From the NCBI RefSeq assembly GCF_024713975.1, contig NC_091099.1, positions 15,915,501-15,979,500 of the forward strand: DNA of 64,000 nucleotides, given 5' to 3'. The notes below the pieces were generated by a model. That model made no database searches. It saw only the letters and a list, made by a program, of their open reading frames with translations, and had not been told where the DNA came from. This document shows, piece by piece, positions 1 to 17,050 of the stretch. Position numbers and translations under genes: made by a program. Within the stretch, counting starts at the first letter, position 1; every line of letters starts with the position of its first letter. The stretch comes from Paralichthys olivaceus (lineage: Eukaryota > Chordata > Actinopteri > Pleuronectiformes > Paralichthyidae).

Positions 1-3000
1 CCACTGGTCATACACAATCTGTGCAAAGAACACAGTGACAGTACATATTTATTTCAACATAAAAAATGCAGCAACATTCAGAGCAGAAAGGCCTCATGAT
101 GTTTTCACCATATTCTCACCTGAGCTGAGAAACCACAGAAGAAACCGTACCAGAAGTGGACCAGAGTGAAGGCAAAGTTCTTGTAGAAGAAGTAACGCAG
201 GAAATGACACATGCGGAAGTAGGACCAGCGTCCGTGCACCAGCAGGAGCCGCTGGAGATACCGAAACTGAGCGAAGGAGTAATCTGATGCCAGAGCGGCC
301 TGCATCCCCTCCTGACCACTGATGCCAACACCGATGTGAGCAGCTGAGGAACAGATACACAAAGTATGGTTCACCAACACTAGAAAGTAAAACATTGAAT
401 ATCATTGATTGTTCAAATATTGAATTAATCATGTTAAAAAGGAACAACCTGTGATTCTAAAGTTTGAAATTGACTGATACACTTTGTTTTCTTCAGAAAC
501 TCAAAACGATTTTTCATCTGTAATAAAACACTTGTCCTATTGTTTGCCCAGAAAGGTCAGGTTCAGCTTAGGAAGAGTGCAACTGAAGCTGGTGCATGCA
601 AAATAAATATAAAGTACTTGTAGGACAAAGCTTTGTGAGTAAAACACTGGAGGCAGAAACTGGGGCTGTGCTTCATGTTGCTGCTCCTGTTCAGTGTCAA
701 ACTCAATCGTTAAAAGTGATCAATCCTGAGGTTTACTCTTGATCATGCTGACGTCATTGGCTCCGTCTCCTATGGCCAGGGTGACGGCCCTCTTGTGCCT
801 CTTCACCAGCTCCACCACCTGAGCTTTCTGCATCGGAGTGACCCGGCAGCAGATGACGGTTTTACACAAACAGGCCAAGTCCAACAGGACGTGCTCCAGT
901 TGTGGCTCCAGAGCATGAGCCTGCAGGGAGAACACACACTCATCATAATGGTTAAACCTGTCATTACCATCCTATAACATCAACCCCCTGTAGAGGCACC
1001 TCCAAGCAGCAGTTGCTGAATGCATCACTTCCATCGCCATGCAAACTGCTCAAAGGGCAGCGAGGGAGCAACTCCTCTGTGAGGAAGTGGATGTTAATGA
1101 AAACCTGTAATAGCGTGGAGGGCCCTCAGCAGCACAACAGCTCTCTGCTCATTACAGACTTAGCTCAGTCAGCAGCAGATACAGAGATGCACGACTCAGC
1201 AGACAGCAACACAAACTACCTTTTAATTAAGTTAAACCTGCAAGCTAAAAACAAGCATGGACAAAACAAGCACAATAAAGAAGAAGGTCATCATTTCACA
1301 TGATGTAACACATTTGAGTATCTTACCAAACTGTGTCCATTGATGACTAAGGCGTACTCTGCTATAATGGTTTCTTCAAACACAGAGCCATCTGCAAACA
1401 TGTCCGACTTCTTAACGTCTCCTGCACTGCCAACTCGAGTCAGCCCGAGGATGTGCTCCTTTGCACTTCTGACAAGAGACAAGAGCAAGTAAACATGCAG
1501 TGGCATCCAAAGCGCGGGTTGTTTCAAGGAACTTTAGGGGACCCAGGCAATAACCCAGACATAACCACATAATTCCAATCTTCAAACAATTCTTTCTTTA
1601 TCAAAATGCTGTGCAGAGTGCAGACAGTACACACACATAAATAATAGTAAAGTAATAAAGTTGAAGTGAAAACCTCCACCACCATCCCAGGCACATTTAG
1701 ACACATTCAACGATTTGGTCTTCACAAACAGAAATGACGTACATGATTATTTGCATACAGAGCAGGGAAGTGGGATCTGATTACATTTGGTCACAGGAAA
1801 AACATTCCAGATGCATTTTAATGCCAGGTGTGTACAGACTTACTTAAAGCTGTCCTCATGATCGGATCTGTCAGAACGAAAGTTAATACCAGGTCTGAAT
1901 AGGGCCTTAGACTTTTGACATGGGGTCTCGATAGGAGGTTTCTGACCACGGTGGCATTGCAGTCATACATAGCAGATCATAGAATTCAAGGGGGTTCTCA
2001 AAAATTGTCATTGCTGTGTACTAATCACCCATTCATGGGGGCCCACTCTCAGCTCAGGGCCCCAAGTAATGCTTTGCATATCCTTTCGCAACGCCCCTGC
2101 CACCCTCCCATGTTTCGGACCCTTCTGTAAATCTTCAGTAGTTTTCTAAAATATCTCTTACATACTGTTGTCAATTGTTACTCATAGGCTATAAGATATT
2201 TTAAAGATTTTAGACACCAAGATTGTCCACCACTTGGGCCATAAACATAGTGGCCCATCAGATTTCCTCCTGTGTCATCAGAGAACCAAGAATAATGTGT
2301 CACCTGAGCTGCTGCTGCACCTCCAGCAGAGTGTGGCCAGACATAACAAACACCTCGTTCATGTCGTCTCGCAGCATGTTGCAGGAGTAGCCGATGTTCA
2401 TTGCAGTCTCTGGAACGTCACACACAGTATATATCAGAGATGGGCAAGCAGGTATTAAAGATGTATGACCAATAAGATAATTACCTAGTTTGTCTCCTGT
2501 GAGGACCCAGATCTTGATGTCGGCCAGACTTAGACAGGCGATCGTTTCTGGGACTCCTTCCTGCAGCTTGTCCTCTATCGCTGTGGCTCCTAGAAGCTTC
2601 AACCAGAACAGCAGTCAGTCTGCAGACACTAAATGAGGTCGACCGGTTCAGGGATGTAAAGGAGAAGTTGTCAATTTTACCTTCAGGCCCTGCTCGATCT
2701 CCTCATATAGAACAGCCAGCTGAGCCTCCCGGTTGTCAATAACAGTGCTGGCGAACCGAAGCTTCTTCATCCAAACTTCAAAATCATTTTCATCGAGGTC
2801 TTTGCAGGCCAGAGCTAATGTCCGGAGGCCTTCTCCGGCAAATTCCTGGAGGGGGGAGAAAAGTCTCAAAATCTGGGGAGAAACTAAGTAAAGCACAATA
2901 ATGTATGCAATTATAATATTACTGCATAACTGTGGCACATGACATGTCAATGTTAATGCTTGGATTTTTCCAGTAGTAACACTTGTACAATTTTATTGCA

Positions 3001-6000
3001 ATTTCTGAAATTAGTATTGCAAAGTGCATTATTTAAAAAGGTAGTCACTGAGTAAGGTCGTCCATCCAAACGGCACTCACATTGAGATGCTCTGAGGTAG
3101 TGTGCATGAGGTCTTCACTGGGTGGATCCAGGCGTTCGAAGATAACAGTGTCAGCTCCTTTGGAGTAAAGTTTAATTTGACCTTGTGGATTTCTCACTGT
3201 AAAACACAGGAAGAGATGCATGTACATAAAAACTAAAACTTCATACTATTTGAAAATCAATTACTGATGTCAACAAGTAGTCTTAACTGGTAAGGCTTAT
3301 AAACTGTAATGAATGGCTCTATTAATGGTTCTTAAATAATTCTCTCATGCTTTTTAGATCAGTGAGTTATTATCATCAACTTTTGGGTTGCCAGGTTGTG
3401 GAAAATCCTCCTTTGCCAGCCCTTCTGCTCGGGTAAACTCAAAATGAACCCATCACCTGTAAATGTTGATGAATCATCGGTAAAGGCTTCAACAACTAAC
3501 TACCAAGTCTTTTGTTATGAATATTATTAATAAGCTGTTTTTGAACTTATTTTCTTCCAGATGTCCTGCAGCTCTTTTCTCAAAGGTCAGAAGTAAGAAA
3601 GTTCACATCATAATAAAGCCATTAATTACTGCTTTATAAACCTTTTATAAATTATGCCTTATCAAAAAGTCAAATAAAAATAAAGATGTTAGAAATAAGA
3701 AGTCACATTCATTTCATTTCCTGATTATTAATCTGCATGAAAATGTACTTGTGAAGCTAAAACCAGCGCTTGAACTTGAGCATTGCTGTTAAAAGGGAAG
3801 ACCTAACCAATGACACTCATTCTCTTGCGCACGTTGTTGAAGTCCAGTATGGCCAGCAGCTGGTAGGTGACGGCTCGTCCCATCTCACACAGTGTGATGG
3901 TCTCCGGGGTTCGAGTCTGGAAGACAAACCCAAAGTTTCGTGCCGCGGTGACCAGAGCTCCCTCATCAGGTGACTGGGCCTGGTACACTAGAAGTCCTTC
4001 AAGTTACAGAAACATCATTCAGAAAGCACCATAGTAAACTGAGTGGCTATGTGTTATTATTACTTCTACAACTCCTGTGTGTGTTTGTGTTTTACCTTCA
4101 TTCTTCTCCTCTGGCATCACTGTGTGGCACAAAGCCAGCAGCCTGAAGAACTCGTGCACGGCAGGGTCCTCCACTTTAATAGCTTCAACCAGGCGGCTGT
4201 CGTAAAACTTAAACCTTCTGTCAAACAGAGGGTTGAAGGAAAAGTCCACACAGGCTGTTTTCTGAGGGGACATTTTCACCATCAGCATGGACGTTAGAAA
4301 ATAAATATAGTATTAGAGAGCAAGTAAATTAGCTACTTTAACTTACTTACTTCTGTAATTTCCACCTTCTGGTCAAATTCATCATAAACATCACCTAAGA
4401 GGGAAAACAAATTAATGAGTGTCATCTATGTCAAATATTACAGAAGTTCAGCACTGCCTGTGTGATTGCTGTTTTTATCTACACTTCTCAATATGGCTCT
4501 TAAGACTGAATAAAAAGAGAAGAAACAGTAACCACCACTCTATGTTTGATGCATTTTCATGTCTCTCACTTAAAAACAGTAAATAAAGTGAGAAATTCCA
4601 AGTAAATGGATTTAAATATTTTTTTCTTCCTCTGATATTTGAGTTAATTACCTGTTAATCTAAAAGAAAACATATTGTATTAATTGTCAAAAAGTAATAT
4701 ACAAGTTATTATAGAGTATCACAAAGCTCCGTACCATACGTCTGTCCATTAATGGAGCACTTGCCGAACACCATGATGTTTTGGGTGAGGGTGCCGGTCT
4801 TGTCGGAGAAGATGAACTCCACCTGGCCCAGCTCCTCGTTCAGGGTGGTGGTGCGAGCTTCAGCTGCAGTGTTCGTCTGACCGTGGTACATTCTGTGGTC
4901 CCAGTTAATGAAGAAACTGTGACCGAGCCGCAGAACCTCCACACTGAAGGAAAGGCCATACAGCTCATTGTATAATACAACTACAACAAGAGATCATTTG
5001 AAAATGAGCAAAATAAAATATCCACTGCCTGAACAAAGTGACCATGGAGCTCGAGCATGAACTGTGATGACATCTATATTGAGATCATCATCAAGTGGTT
5101 GGTTCTCAGTGTAAAAGAAACCATCTCCGTTGACTTTTTCAAGAACTGCTCGTCCAAAATTCAGCACACATTACAGCTCCTCAGGCCATCAGCTACTCAC
5201 CCACCAAGTCCACCAGGTAAGCAGTTACTGGGACAACTTAAATTAACACAGACAGACAGAGATTCCTCAAGTGTATATTCTTTGATTGTACCTGACATAT
5301 AGTGAGATGGGCACCACAGTGTTGAGGTTAATGATGTAGGACCAGAAGGTGAGGAAGCCAGAAAAAACAGCGCTGCTCTGAAACTCCGTCCAAGGCAAGA
5401 ACACCTGGAAACTTCTGCCGATCCGACTCTCCCAGATCGTGTTTCCAATGGCCAAAATAACTCCCATGCATATGAGGAAGGCAAAGATCTGAAATACAGA
5501 ATGAGCATTTAATGTAGATATCGAAGGTTGTCTCTAATAGAGGGGGCTATCATAATAACTGTGCTACACTCTCAGTACACAGACACTTGTCTGAAGCGCC
5601 TTTTCCACTCAGGACTGAGTGGATGTACACACTACGCTTGATTGACATGTCCCTCATGCTCTGTTTTGTGTTGTTGTGGAAACTCTGATGGGACAACTTA
5701 CTCTACCTATAAATGACCTGTTTACATGCTCCAGTGTTCAGAAACACATTACTTTCTGCCGAAAACTGTCAGCCTCCATTCTTGCTTTATATGAAATCTT
5801 TAGGGGTGAGTGCAAGACTAGCCACTATGTGTGTATTGTGCAAATTATTGTTTTTATGCAAAAGCTTGATGCAAAAGCTTCAAGAGCTTCAAGAGCAGAG
5901 TTTCCTTTGGAGGGGAGGAGCTCACTTTACCTCAGTTTGTCTGTTTTACTTTACATAGACAAAACCCCTATAACACACCAGAGAAAACAACACTGCACAG

Positions 6001-8412
6001 TCAAATATGTTTGGTTTATTCATCAGCACCCCTGTTGATTAATTGGAAATATACAGTGTGTACATTTCCATGAAGAAGCAAACTGCGGCTCACCCAAAGA
6101 ACCAGAGTGTTCATCAGTTTGTCTATACTTGTTCTCTTAAATTTTGTTCTTCCACAGTTCTGCATCAGTTTGGTTTGCAGCCCTGTTGAATAAAGAGAAA
6201 ACAACATCAGCGATGACATAATGTGAGCAACAGGAGGGTTTATGGGAAGGTCAGAGAGAGAAAACACAAGAAAATAGAAACAAGTTTAATGGATGTGGTG
6301 AAAGAAAACAATCTAAATATCTTACCAGCAAATATGACCATTCCAAAGCAGCACTCAGTGTTTCTGAGTACACACCCTCGCAGCAGCATCCTGTCATTAT
6401 CCAGAGGGTATTTACTGTCTCTCCAGAATAATGTTCCTGTGAATTTATCCAGCTTGTTGTTCGGTGGTTCACAAATGACTTCTCCTGAAGAAGACAGTTA
6501 AAAGAGTTTTAGATAAAAACAGTAAAGGAAAATTGAGATACTTACTCATCCAACAAAAATGTGTCATATATGCACATAAGGCAAAAATGTACATGAATAA
6601 ATATTCCAAACATCAACTCACCATCAAATTCCATCAGTTTTGAAATATCTCCCAAGTCTGAGGTCACGGTCAAGGCCTGACGAACTTTTAGATTTGTCTC
6701 TCTATGAGGGCAAAAATGGAAAATTCTTCTAATGTGAAATATAAGAACTCAAACAGATCTTAAAGCCACATTTACTACATTTCTCATATTCCCACAGTTT
6801 CCATCATCACACTATTGATATTGTGTCATATTTGATTGTTTTACCTTGAAAAAAGGCCAGTACGGCACTTACCCATCTAGCTCTGCCGTCTCAATATAAC
6901 ACAGTCCATTGGGCTCACTGCTACAGAGGAGGAGGATGTCTGCCTGAGTGTAAAACCAATTTGAAACACTAATGAGAAAATGCAATAAATCATTCACCAC
7001 TGAACCTGCAAAAGCAGCAGCCTCTGGATCCTCCAATAACTTTTCTCTGTATTATATCCTAACATAAAGACGCAGAAATGAACTTACTCCAATAATTTGT
7101 TTCACAAATTGAAAAAGAAATTCCCCTCTGAATGCATCAGCAGCATCTACTTGGTATCAATGCACACAGATTAAAAGCACAATTTACTCACAGCAACAAA
7201 CTGATTATTCTCTAGTTTGATGATGTCCCCCACTAGAACGTTCATCCATTTCTTATTCTGCAAACTTGGGAACAAATAGCACAAGATCTTACAATTATAT
7301 TCATGAAATGTGTTGAGAATAAAAAGCATATAATAATTTGTGCAGGTGATTTGAACTTTCATACCTTCCCCTAATGAGAACCTGAGACTGACGGTTGTTG
7401 ACTTGCTGGTCGCTCTTATGTCGGAACTGAAATTAAAGAAGTAAAAATGACCATGGGAGATGTAGGAGGAGTATTTAGAAGAGCTGCAAACACAAACTGA
7501 TCTGGATTAACTAACGTAGTCGTCTGTGGCGTCCTTCACAGCTGTGATTAGCAGCACCAACACCAAAGGCACGATGGTTGTGAACCAGGACAGAGAGGAT
7601 ATTGTTGGAATTAGCTATGTAAAAAGAAAATCTGAGGTTAGTCCACTCAATCATTAGATAAATCAATATGTGAAAGCAGATTTTGTCTTCATAGACACAG
7701 TTTCTCTTACCTGCAGTATCAACAGCACTATGAAGTAAGCATTGGCTACTCTCTGCAGCTGCTCAAACAGGTTGAGGGGCAGGAAGGTGACGATGTTGTA
7801 CTTTGAGGTTTTGATGTGATTGTCCTGAATAATGAAAAAAACACAAATCAGCTTGAACTTGTGGATGATGCAAATAAAAAATGATGTTGCGATGTCTACT
7901 TACAGCATATGAGAACTTGTCATTGTAGTCCCGTGCATTGGCTTTAACGTGGCGTTCCCTCTCTATACAGAGAAAGAACCTTCATTAATGTGAGGAACCC
8001 TGCATGTTTCCTGTTGTGACGAGTCAACACGTCTGCTGTGACAGAGGTCGTTCATGTTTCAGGTTGTATCTTCATCCTTTCACATGATCTGTTGCAGGTT
8101 CTGTGTCTCCCTCATGTCCTCAGGTACTTTTTACTTTAGAAAGAGATTTTTATTAAAGGGGCAATCTCTCATATAGAAGGGGACTCATAAGAGACCAACT
8201 TTAAATTAGATCTTGCAATGAAATCACACCAGCTGTCACACCCTTCACAATGTTGACATTCATGAGTACTCAGTAGACATTAGTACATTATTAAATCCCT
8301 TAGTATTAATTTGTGTGTTGAATCACTGCCGAGTTTGATACGAGGGAGAGATTCCTGTCAATATCACCTGACATCAGACGCCTCACCAGCTGTGAGTAGC
8401 ATCTTCATCACC

Positions 8413-8444
<32 letters not shown>

Positions 8445-10126
8445 CATCATCACTATCACCACCATCATCATCATCACCATCACCACCATCATCATCATCA
8501 TCATCACCATCATCATCACCATCATCATCATCACCATCATCATCACCATCACCACCATCATCATCATCATCATCATCATCATCACCATCATCATCACCAT
8601 CATCATCATCACCATCATCATCACCATGATCATCACCATCACCACCATCATCATAAATTATAAAGTTCATTAATTAGAAACAACAGTTTGTTGCTACAAT
8701 TTAATCCCACTTCTCTGTGAATGTTAAAAGCTATGTTTACTGTTAGGGTTCTTTCACACAGTCTCACTCGTATCACATTTAAAGTTGGAATATTTATGTA
8801 TACAGCTTGAACAATTCATATGATTGATCAATATCCTCTAAAATGAAGTTAAGCTTCAACAGACACCTCTTACATGTTTGGACTGAGATACTCTAACAGT
8901 GTCTGTGGCAGATTGAACCCGCCTGAGCCTGAAGACTTCACCAACACTCAAAGCTTTGGCATTCATCTCATGGCTCATACGTCAAGGTGATGCATTAATA
9001 GTCATTGTCATGCTCGACCATGCTTTTTAAACCATCCAGACAGGAAACATATTAAGTCATGAAACAACACAATTAATACCAGTCACCTGCAAAATGATGA
9101 AACCATAAACTTTCCACAAAGCAACACCTTAAGGAGCTCAGAGCTAGATCAGTTGTTTCAAAACGACCTTAAATCATTGTTGAATTATGCATAAAACACA
9201 CGCAGAGATGCTGCAACAGGATAGATCCTCTCACAAAAACCCACTGCCCTCATCCTGCTATCAGTTACTGTGACAATCAATTATTTAAAAAAGGCTTTTG
9301 TAGTTTGAAGGCTTCAGTCTGCTTAAGCATTTGATTAGAAGATGCATCAATACAAAATTGTTTTTCTAATGAAGCACAAAATTGATAAAGTTTTCTGATT
9401 CCTGAGGGAGTTTTACTTTTTTACCAGAGACTTCTACAGACTCTTGAGTAAGCCTGAAGTTCTGAACAACACTGTGATATCATGCAGCGGTGAAATTATT
9501 CACAAATGCTTCTGGAATTATTTCAGACCACTGAGACTTACCGTTGACACAAGAATGTTTTAGATGACCAGTGTCAGTAGCTCTGAAACATCTTTCTTCC
9601 CCAACACACATATAGTTGAGAAATTTAAATAAATAGAATTTCATTAAAAAAGAGAACATGTTTGTCACAGGGTCACCTCACTCTGTGTCTGCCAGCCACA
9701 TACTGATTACATGAGGTGACACACGACAAGCACATGCACACAGAAAAAGACACACATAGAGACAGAGAGAGTACATCTGACTGTGAGAGGACGAAACAAC
9801 ATCCGACTCATGCTTTTTGAATAATAATAATAACAATAACAAAAATAATTTAACAAATATGTATAATTTATTTATGTAATACCAGAATTATTGTTCCTAT
9901 CTTATTTTGGATCTTTTTAAGAAAACCATCAGCTACTTTTTTATGCATTAACTAAATACTTCAATATGTTGTATATCTATTGTATCATTTAATATAGGCT
10001 ACAATAAAGGACCTGCCCCTTCTTGAAAACAAAAAAGAATGATTTTTGTTTCTTAAATAAATTGAATGAAAATGAATGGAAAATATGTGTCTTACCAACA
10101 AGAGTATTTCTCCTCCAGAAAGCCAT
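1..10126 (-). CDS. atp8b4: Phospholipid-transporting P4-ATPase, ATP8B4 type (5' part, 3' end off window)
   Basis: The product is the catalytic subunit of a P4 lipid flippase, moving phospholipid to the cytosolic leaflet, normally with a CDC50 partner (family knowledge). Coding exons, 5' to 3': 10096-10126 ([10 protein letters not shown]), 7904-7962, 7711-7824, 7516-7614, 7365-7426, 7192-7264, 6873-6943, 6622-6701, 6326-6484, 6094-6182, 5292-5488, 4735-4943, 4351-4394, 4096-4261, 3808-3996, 3081-3196, 2681-2845, 2485-2596, 2304-2409, 1327-1468, 737-920, 120-343 and 1-18 (partial). All junctions are GT-AG, and the phases sum to exactly 903 codons. Visible motifs are ELDGET (about 167-172), PISL in M4, the phosphorylated Asp of DKTGTLT (about D392), TGDKLETA and GDGAND (812-817). 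The start rests on exon 1 joining in frame (split GAG codon) to ERHVKAN; family proteins begin similarly. ATP8B4 is chosen over ATP8B1/2 from remembered sequence and 15q synteny. About 290 C-terminal residues are missing. Confidence 0.93.
7963..10095 (-). other. atp8b4 intron 1
   Basis: This intron separates the 31-nt first coding exon from exon 2. It holds the long ATC/GAT microsatellite and is otherwise AT-rich. I see no further exon, RNA gene or recognisable transposon in it. Confidence 0.75.
8401..8655. repeat. (ATC)n/(GAT)n trinucleotide microsatellite, about 255 bp
   Basis: An interrupted array of CATCAT/CACCAT triplets. It is open in several frames on both strands (Ile/Thr-rich on plus, Met/Val-rich or Asp/Gly-rich on minus). 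These apparent proteins come only from the triplet period and are not genes. It lies in atp8b4 intron 1. Confidence 0.95.
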
Positions 10127-10692
10127 CTTCTCCTGGGACCTTCCCCTAAAAGACACAATAACCATCTATCTGACTGCCAATAATAATAAAAAGCGTGGTG
10201 CTGAGCATTTTACAGAGGAGCACAAGTGGAGTATGTGTTGGAGGAGGAATGAGTCAGTCTGTAATAATAATGCAAGTTGGAGTTACATCTGAGGCAATAG
10301 GAAGCAAAGTGGTGTCTTGTTTCTTTTGTCTTGAGACAAGCTCCAGCAGCAACAGCAGCAGAAGCAAATACATCCCCTGGGAGCTGTTTCCTTAGGAAAA
10401 GGTTCCAAGTACAAATATTCCTCAAACTTGATGTACAGTTCAGTCATGTTACAAGGAAATAGCTCTCTTTGTGTTTGGATGTATCATGGAAATATTTCTG
10501 AAGTCTGCCTCCATTTCTCTTTTCCTTGCATAAGTTTGTCACAGGCGCATCCCTGTGTTTCCTCCATGTATCTTCTGATTCAAGCTTATTCCAAGCATCA
10601 CATTGTGCGGAGTTCTCCTCACAAGACCTGCGTCCTCCCCCTGAATCAAAATCACCAGCAATGGATGGAGTCATGTAAAGGGTGAGAGACGA

Positions 10693-10694
<2 letters not shown>

Positions 10695-10763
<69 letters not shown>
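10695..10763. repeat. (GA)n microsatellite
   Basis: About 69 bp of uninterrupted GA/AG dinucleotide. It lies roughly 570 bp upstream of the atp8b4 start codon and may be in or near its promoter or 5' UTR. Confidence 0.97.
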
Positions 10764-10766
<3 letters not shown>

Positions 10767-10824
10767 GGACTGACTGCAGGCTGTGAAAATGGTGCAGGAA
10801 GACACCAGTGTCTCAGGCTGGAGC

Positions 10825-10850
10825 TGTGTGTGTGTGTGTGTGTGTGTGTG
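10825..10850. repeat. (TG)n microsatellite
   Basis: A short TG dinucleotide run of about 26 bp, 60 bp from the preceding GA array. Confidence 0.95.
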
Positions 10851-11627
10851 CACCTGTGCATGTAGCAGCAGGAGGTCTGTCAGATTGGATTGGACCAATG
10901 GTTACTTTGAAAAACTTTTTTTCATAATTATTCTTATCATATTTATCTAATTTTATATTTCATTTTATATAGTGGTAGCATAATAAAAACATAGCACTGA
11001 ATATAATGATTAATGTACAAGTATGATGCTGTTATTAATAAAATAAATAAATAAATAATCAAAATAAAGCTTGGTTAACAAGATACATATAAAATATGCT
11101 CCATTAAGGAAGGTGAAATTAAGTAAAGTAATATGCAAGGTGCAATGCAAATATATAAGATAATCTCATATGAAGTGAATATGTAGTGTATTTCTGTAAA
11201 TGTATATAAACGCTCATATGAATATATAAAACTATCCAGAAATGAAACCAAAATATCTGGGATACTAATGTCACTCTTTTGTACATTAGGATCCACAGTC
11301 TGCACAATAGAGATCGGAAGACAAAGCCACGGTCTGTAAACCGGCTCAATCAATCATGAGTCAGTTTCAGCGGTCAATCATGACATGACAGTTTTTACTG
11401 CCTCAATTAACTAATTAAAACCAACATTGCCAGGAAAAATTAACAGTTGAACATGTAACCACAATGTACTTTTTAATTTCAGTCCATGTCCCATCCACCA
11501 ACATAGAGGAGGCCAGCTTTCTAACCTATACTGCAGCCAGCCACCAGGCGGTGTTTGAGATGCTTTGGCTTCACCTTTGGGCAGCAGTCATGCCATCCTA
11601 CAGGCTTGAAGATGATTAGATGGGTTG

Positions 11628-11706
11628 TGGAGAGAAAGAAAGAAGGAAAGAAAGAGAGAAGGAAATAAAGAAAGAAAGAATCATAGAAAGAAAGAAAGAA
11701 AAAAAG
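11628..11706. repeat. (GAAA/GGAA)n purine-rich microsatellite
   Basis: An imperfect tetranucleotide array of GAAA, GGAA and AAAG units with a short interruption near 11682. It lies just upstream of the sqor promoter. Confidence 0.9.
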
Positions 11707-11772
11707 GGAAACAGATGAGATGTTCATTATTTTATTAGTGGGATGTGTTTAAATCTGAAGCTTTTGACTGGT

Positions 11773-11952
11773 CAGATTGTGGAGGGGGCGGGACTAAGGC
11801 TGTGAACTACATATACCGACACAACTCATTTCATTCTTCGCTCCAGAACCAGGAAGTTCAGTCCAGGTAACTGCGACTGTTCTGTCCGCTGGTGACAGGA
11901 AGCACACTGACTCTGCAGGCTCCAGACAGGACTTTAACGGAAAACAGACGAG
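11773..11952 (+). promoter_or_regulatory. sqor: sqor promoter and probable non-coding exon 1
   Basis: A GC box (GGGGGCGGGAC, 11784-11794) is followed by an ETS-like AGGAAG (11851-11856). A candidate 5' UTR exon ends at 11952 with donor GTAGGT. The exon's 5' edge is not defined by sequence alone; the coding part begins in the next exon. Confidence 0.5.
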
Positions 11953-12382
11953 GTAGGTTTATGTGCGTGTGTGTAGACAAGTGGTCTCTGTCGACGCTTC
12001 TGTCCTAAACTGTACCTGAATACCACGTTAAAGCTGTCTACGCTGGTGACGGAGGCTGTTTGTTACGCAGAAGTACTAAACAGCCTCCCAAGTTCATCTC
12101 AGATTAGGATCCATGATATCCCCTGACTGAACGTCTCATTCAAGTTAAAGGTTTTTAACTTATTTGTTTAACAACTTGTTTTAAAAAATTTCAATATAAT
12201 GAAGCATTTTTTCCTACAGATAATCTGCAGTATTTTTATTGTGATAGTCCTTTGAATCCAATTCCTCTTCTTCGTATTACCACATGACTGAATGTCACGT
12301 GTTTATTACTTAATCATAAAGTCATTTTAACCTACAATAGTGAGAACAAGTGAAAACCAGTCATTTTCTATGTTGAGCATAA

Positions 12383-15441
<3,059 letters not shown>

Positions 15442-17050
15442 ACCCTTAATCATGCGTTACATTTCATTGTATGACATTTCTATTATGAAAAAAGAGCAGG
15501 AAATTCATCATTCGTGGTTATTTTTCAGGAAGGGATTTTAGTGATTCAAGTGTCATCAACTATGAAGTTAACACTGTCTGTGACACTTATAAAACTACTA
15601 TGATTGTATTCATGTAAAAACTTAAATTGTTAATGAAAATGATAAATATATACCGAGTATAGTTTTAACTTTGTACTTTATGGTGTTTTATGATAATTTT
15701 ATATTATAACAACAATATTGATCTATTGCTTAAAGGTACAGTGTGTAGAATTTTGTGATATCTAGTGTTGAAATTGCATGTTGCAGCTAACACCCTTCAC
15801 CACACCCTCCACTTCCAAAAATGAAAAAGAACCTGCGGGAACCTTCAGTTGTCATAAAAACTCATAAGGTGTTAAGTTTTTCCAGTCTGGACTTATGTAA
15901 AAAAAATATATATATATTCTACATAAAATTTCTGCCAATACTTTCCTTTCACCTAAATCTTAAACACTTTAAGGCTTTGTGTTTCTTTAGTAATTATTTT
16001 TTTACTTGATGTCTAAGATTATTATTGTCACTTTAGGTCTTTGGGCACACTGACTGGTTGATTGATTGAATACCACTGTCTTTGTTACAAGCATCAAAAT
16101 TCATCAGTGAAGCAGGTTTCAAATCAACTCCTTTATTCATGCAAACCACAATTTTTCATGTTATCATATTGCCCCCAGCTGCTGACTTAGATTTTTCTTT
16201 GGACTTTTGATTTATTTATTATTATATTATTGTTATTATACTGCTTTCCAGGTGGCCAGTTTGTCTCATTGTCATGGAATTCACCTTGCAGACCCTTAAA
16301 CTTATTTGACATTAAGTTTTATTATAGGATTGTTGTATGTTGCATTTTGGTTACAAGACAGTGCAGCTATGTGTTTCAGAGAATCCATCCATGTTGCCGC
16401 TGAGTTATGACGGCAGAGACACACATTAAAACTTTGCCTTTTACACCGTGAACCAGGGGTGGGGCCAGGGGACATCTTATTTTATCTTTTTAATAAACAA
16501 ACCAGACTTACTCACAATACTATTAAAGAGCTTTTATTTTGAAAAGTTGTGAACTTGGGTCCAAAGATGTTCGATAGTTTCACAGACTCCTGAAATAGCT
16601 GACAATTACATTTATGGAAAAATAAAAACAGCCCATCAAAATATTCAAACATAAACCACACACATGAACAGTAATAAAGCAAATTCCCCTTCATTTTATG
16701 AAAAACATCACTGCAGATAAACTAGGTAGGATGAACGCAAAGTTTTTCTCACTTCACTCTGCACCATGGACTGTTAATAAAAAGCTCTGCTCAAACTGCC
16801 CAGCACATAAACAATAACAAAGTGACGGTATATTTACACAGGTCAAGCAGACGGCAGGTTTTAGTGAACGTTGGCTGCATCCCACACTGAAATGTTAAAC
16901 TAATGATAACAATGTGAGCTAGCAAAAAAAATAAATAAAAGAATACATAAAGAACCAGATCATGCTCTCCATGTAACATGGAACAGGCTGCAGGTGCACC
17001 AGCGTGAACATGCAGTCCCACCGCAGCGCCAGCAGGGACTCGGTGCGGTA
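15442..17050. other. sqor 3' UTR and intergenic sequence before ctdspl2
   Basis: AT-rich sequence. It contains a dispersed repeat at 15735-15890 and an AATAAA near 16490 that could end a long sqor transcript. The segment 16530-17030 is open in places on the minus strand, but I could not join it to any recognisable gene. Confidence 0.5.
15735..15890. repeat. Dispersed teleost repeat (family unassigned)
   Basis: The stretch beginning GGTACAGTGTGTAGAATTTT and continuing through a 'cacctcaccctcc'-like core matches, from memory, a very abundant interspersed repeat of perciform genomes. No terminal repeats are visible here, so the copy is probably partial. Confidence 0.6.

Larger units (their letters stand above)
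10127..11830. other. Intergenic region between divergent atp8b4 and sqor
   Basis: About 1.7 kb that should contain the atp8b4 promoter on the left and the sqor promoter on the right. It holds (GA)n, (TG)n and (GAAA)n microsatellites. The block 10140-10680 has only short open frames with no recognisable protein. No separate gene is supported. Confidence 0.6.

Noticed and set aside
8364-8673. Long open frames (Met/Val-, Asp/Gly- and Ile/Thr-rich) on both strands
   Set aside because: They are produced only by the ATC/GAT triplet repeat in atp8b4 intron 1, with no start context or splice logic.
11530-11550. CTCF-like motif (CCACCAGGCGGTG) between atp8b4 and sqor, with similar words at 58552 and 62321
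   Set aside because: Each is a short partial match that is expected by chance in 64 kb; no further support in the sequence.
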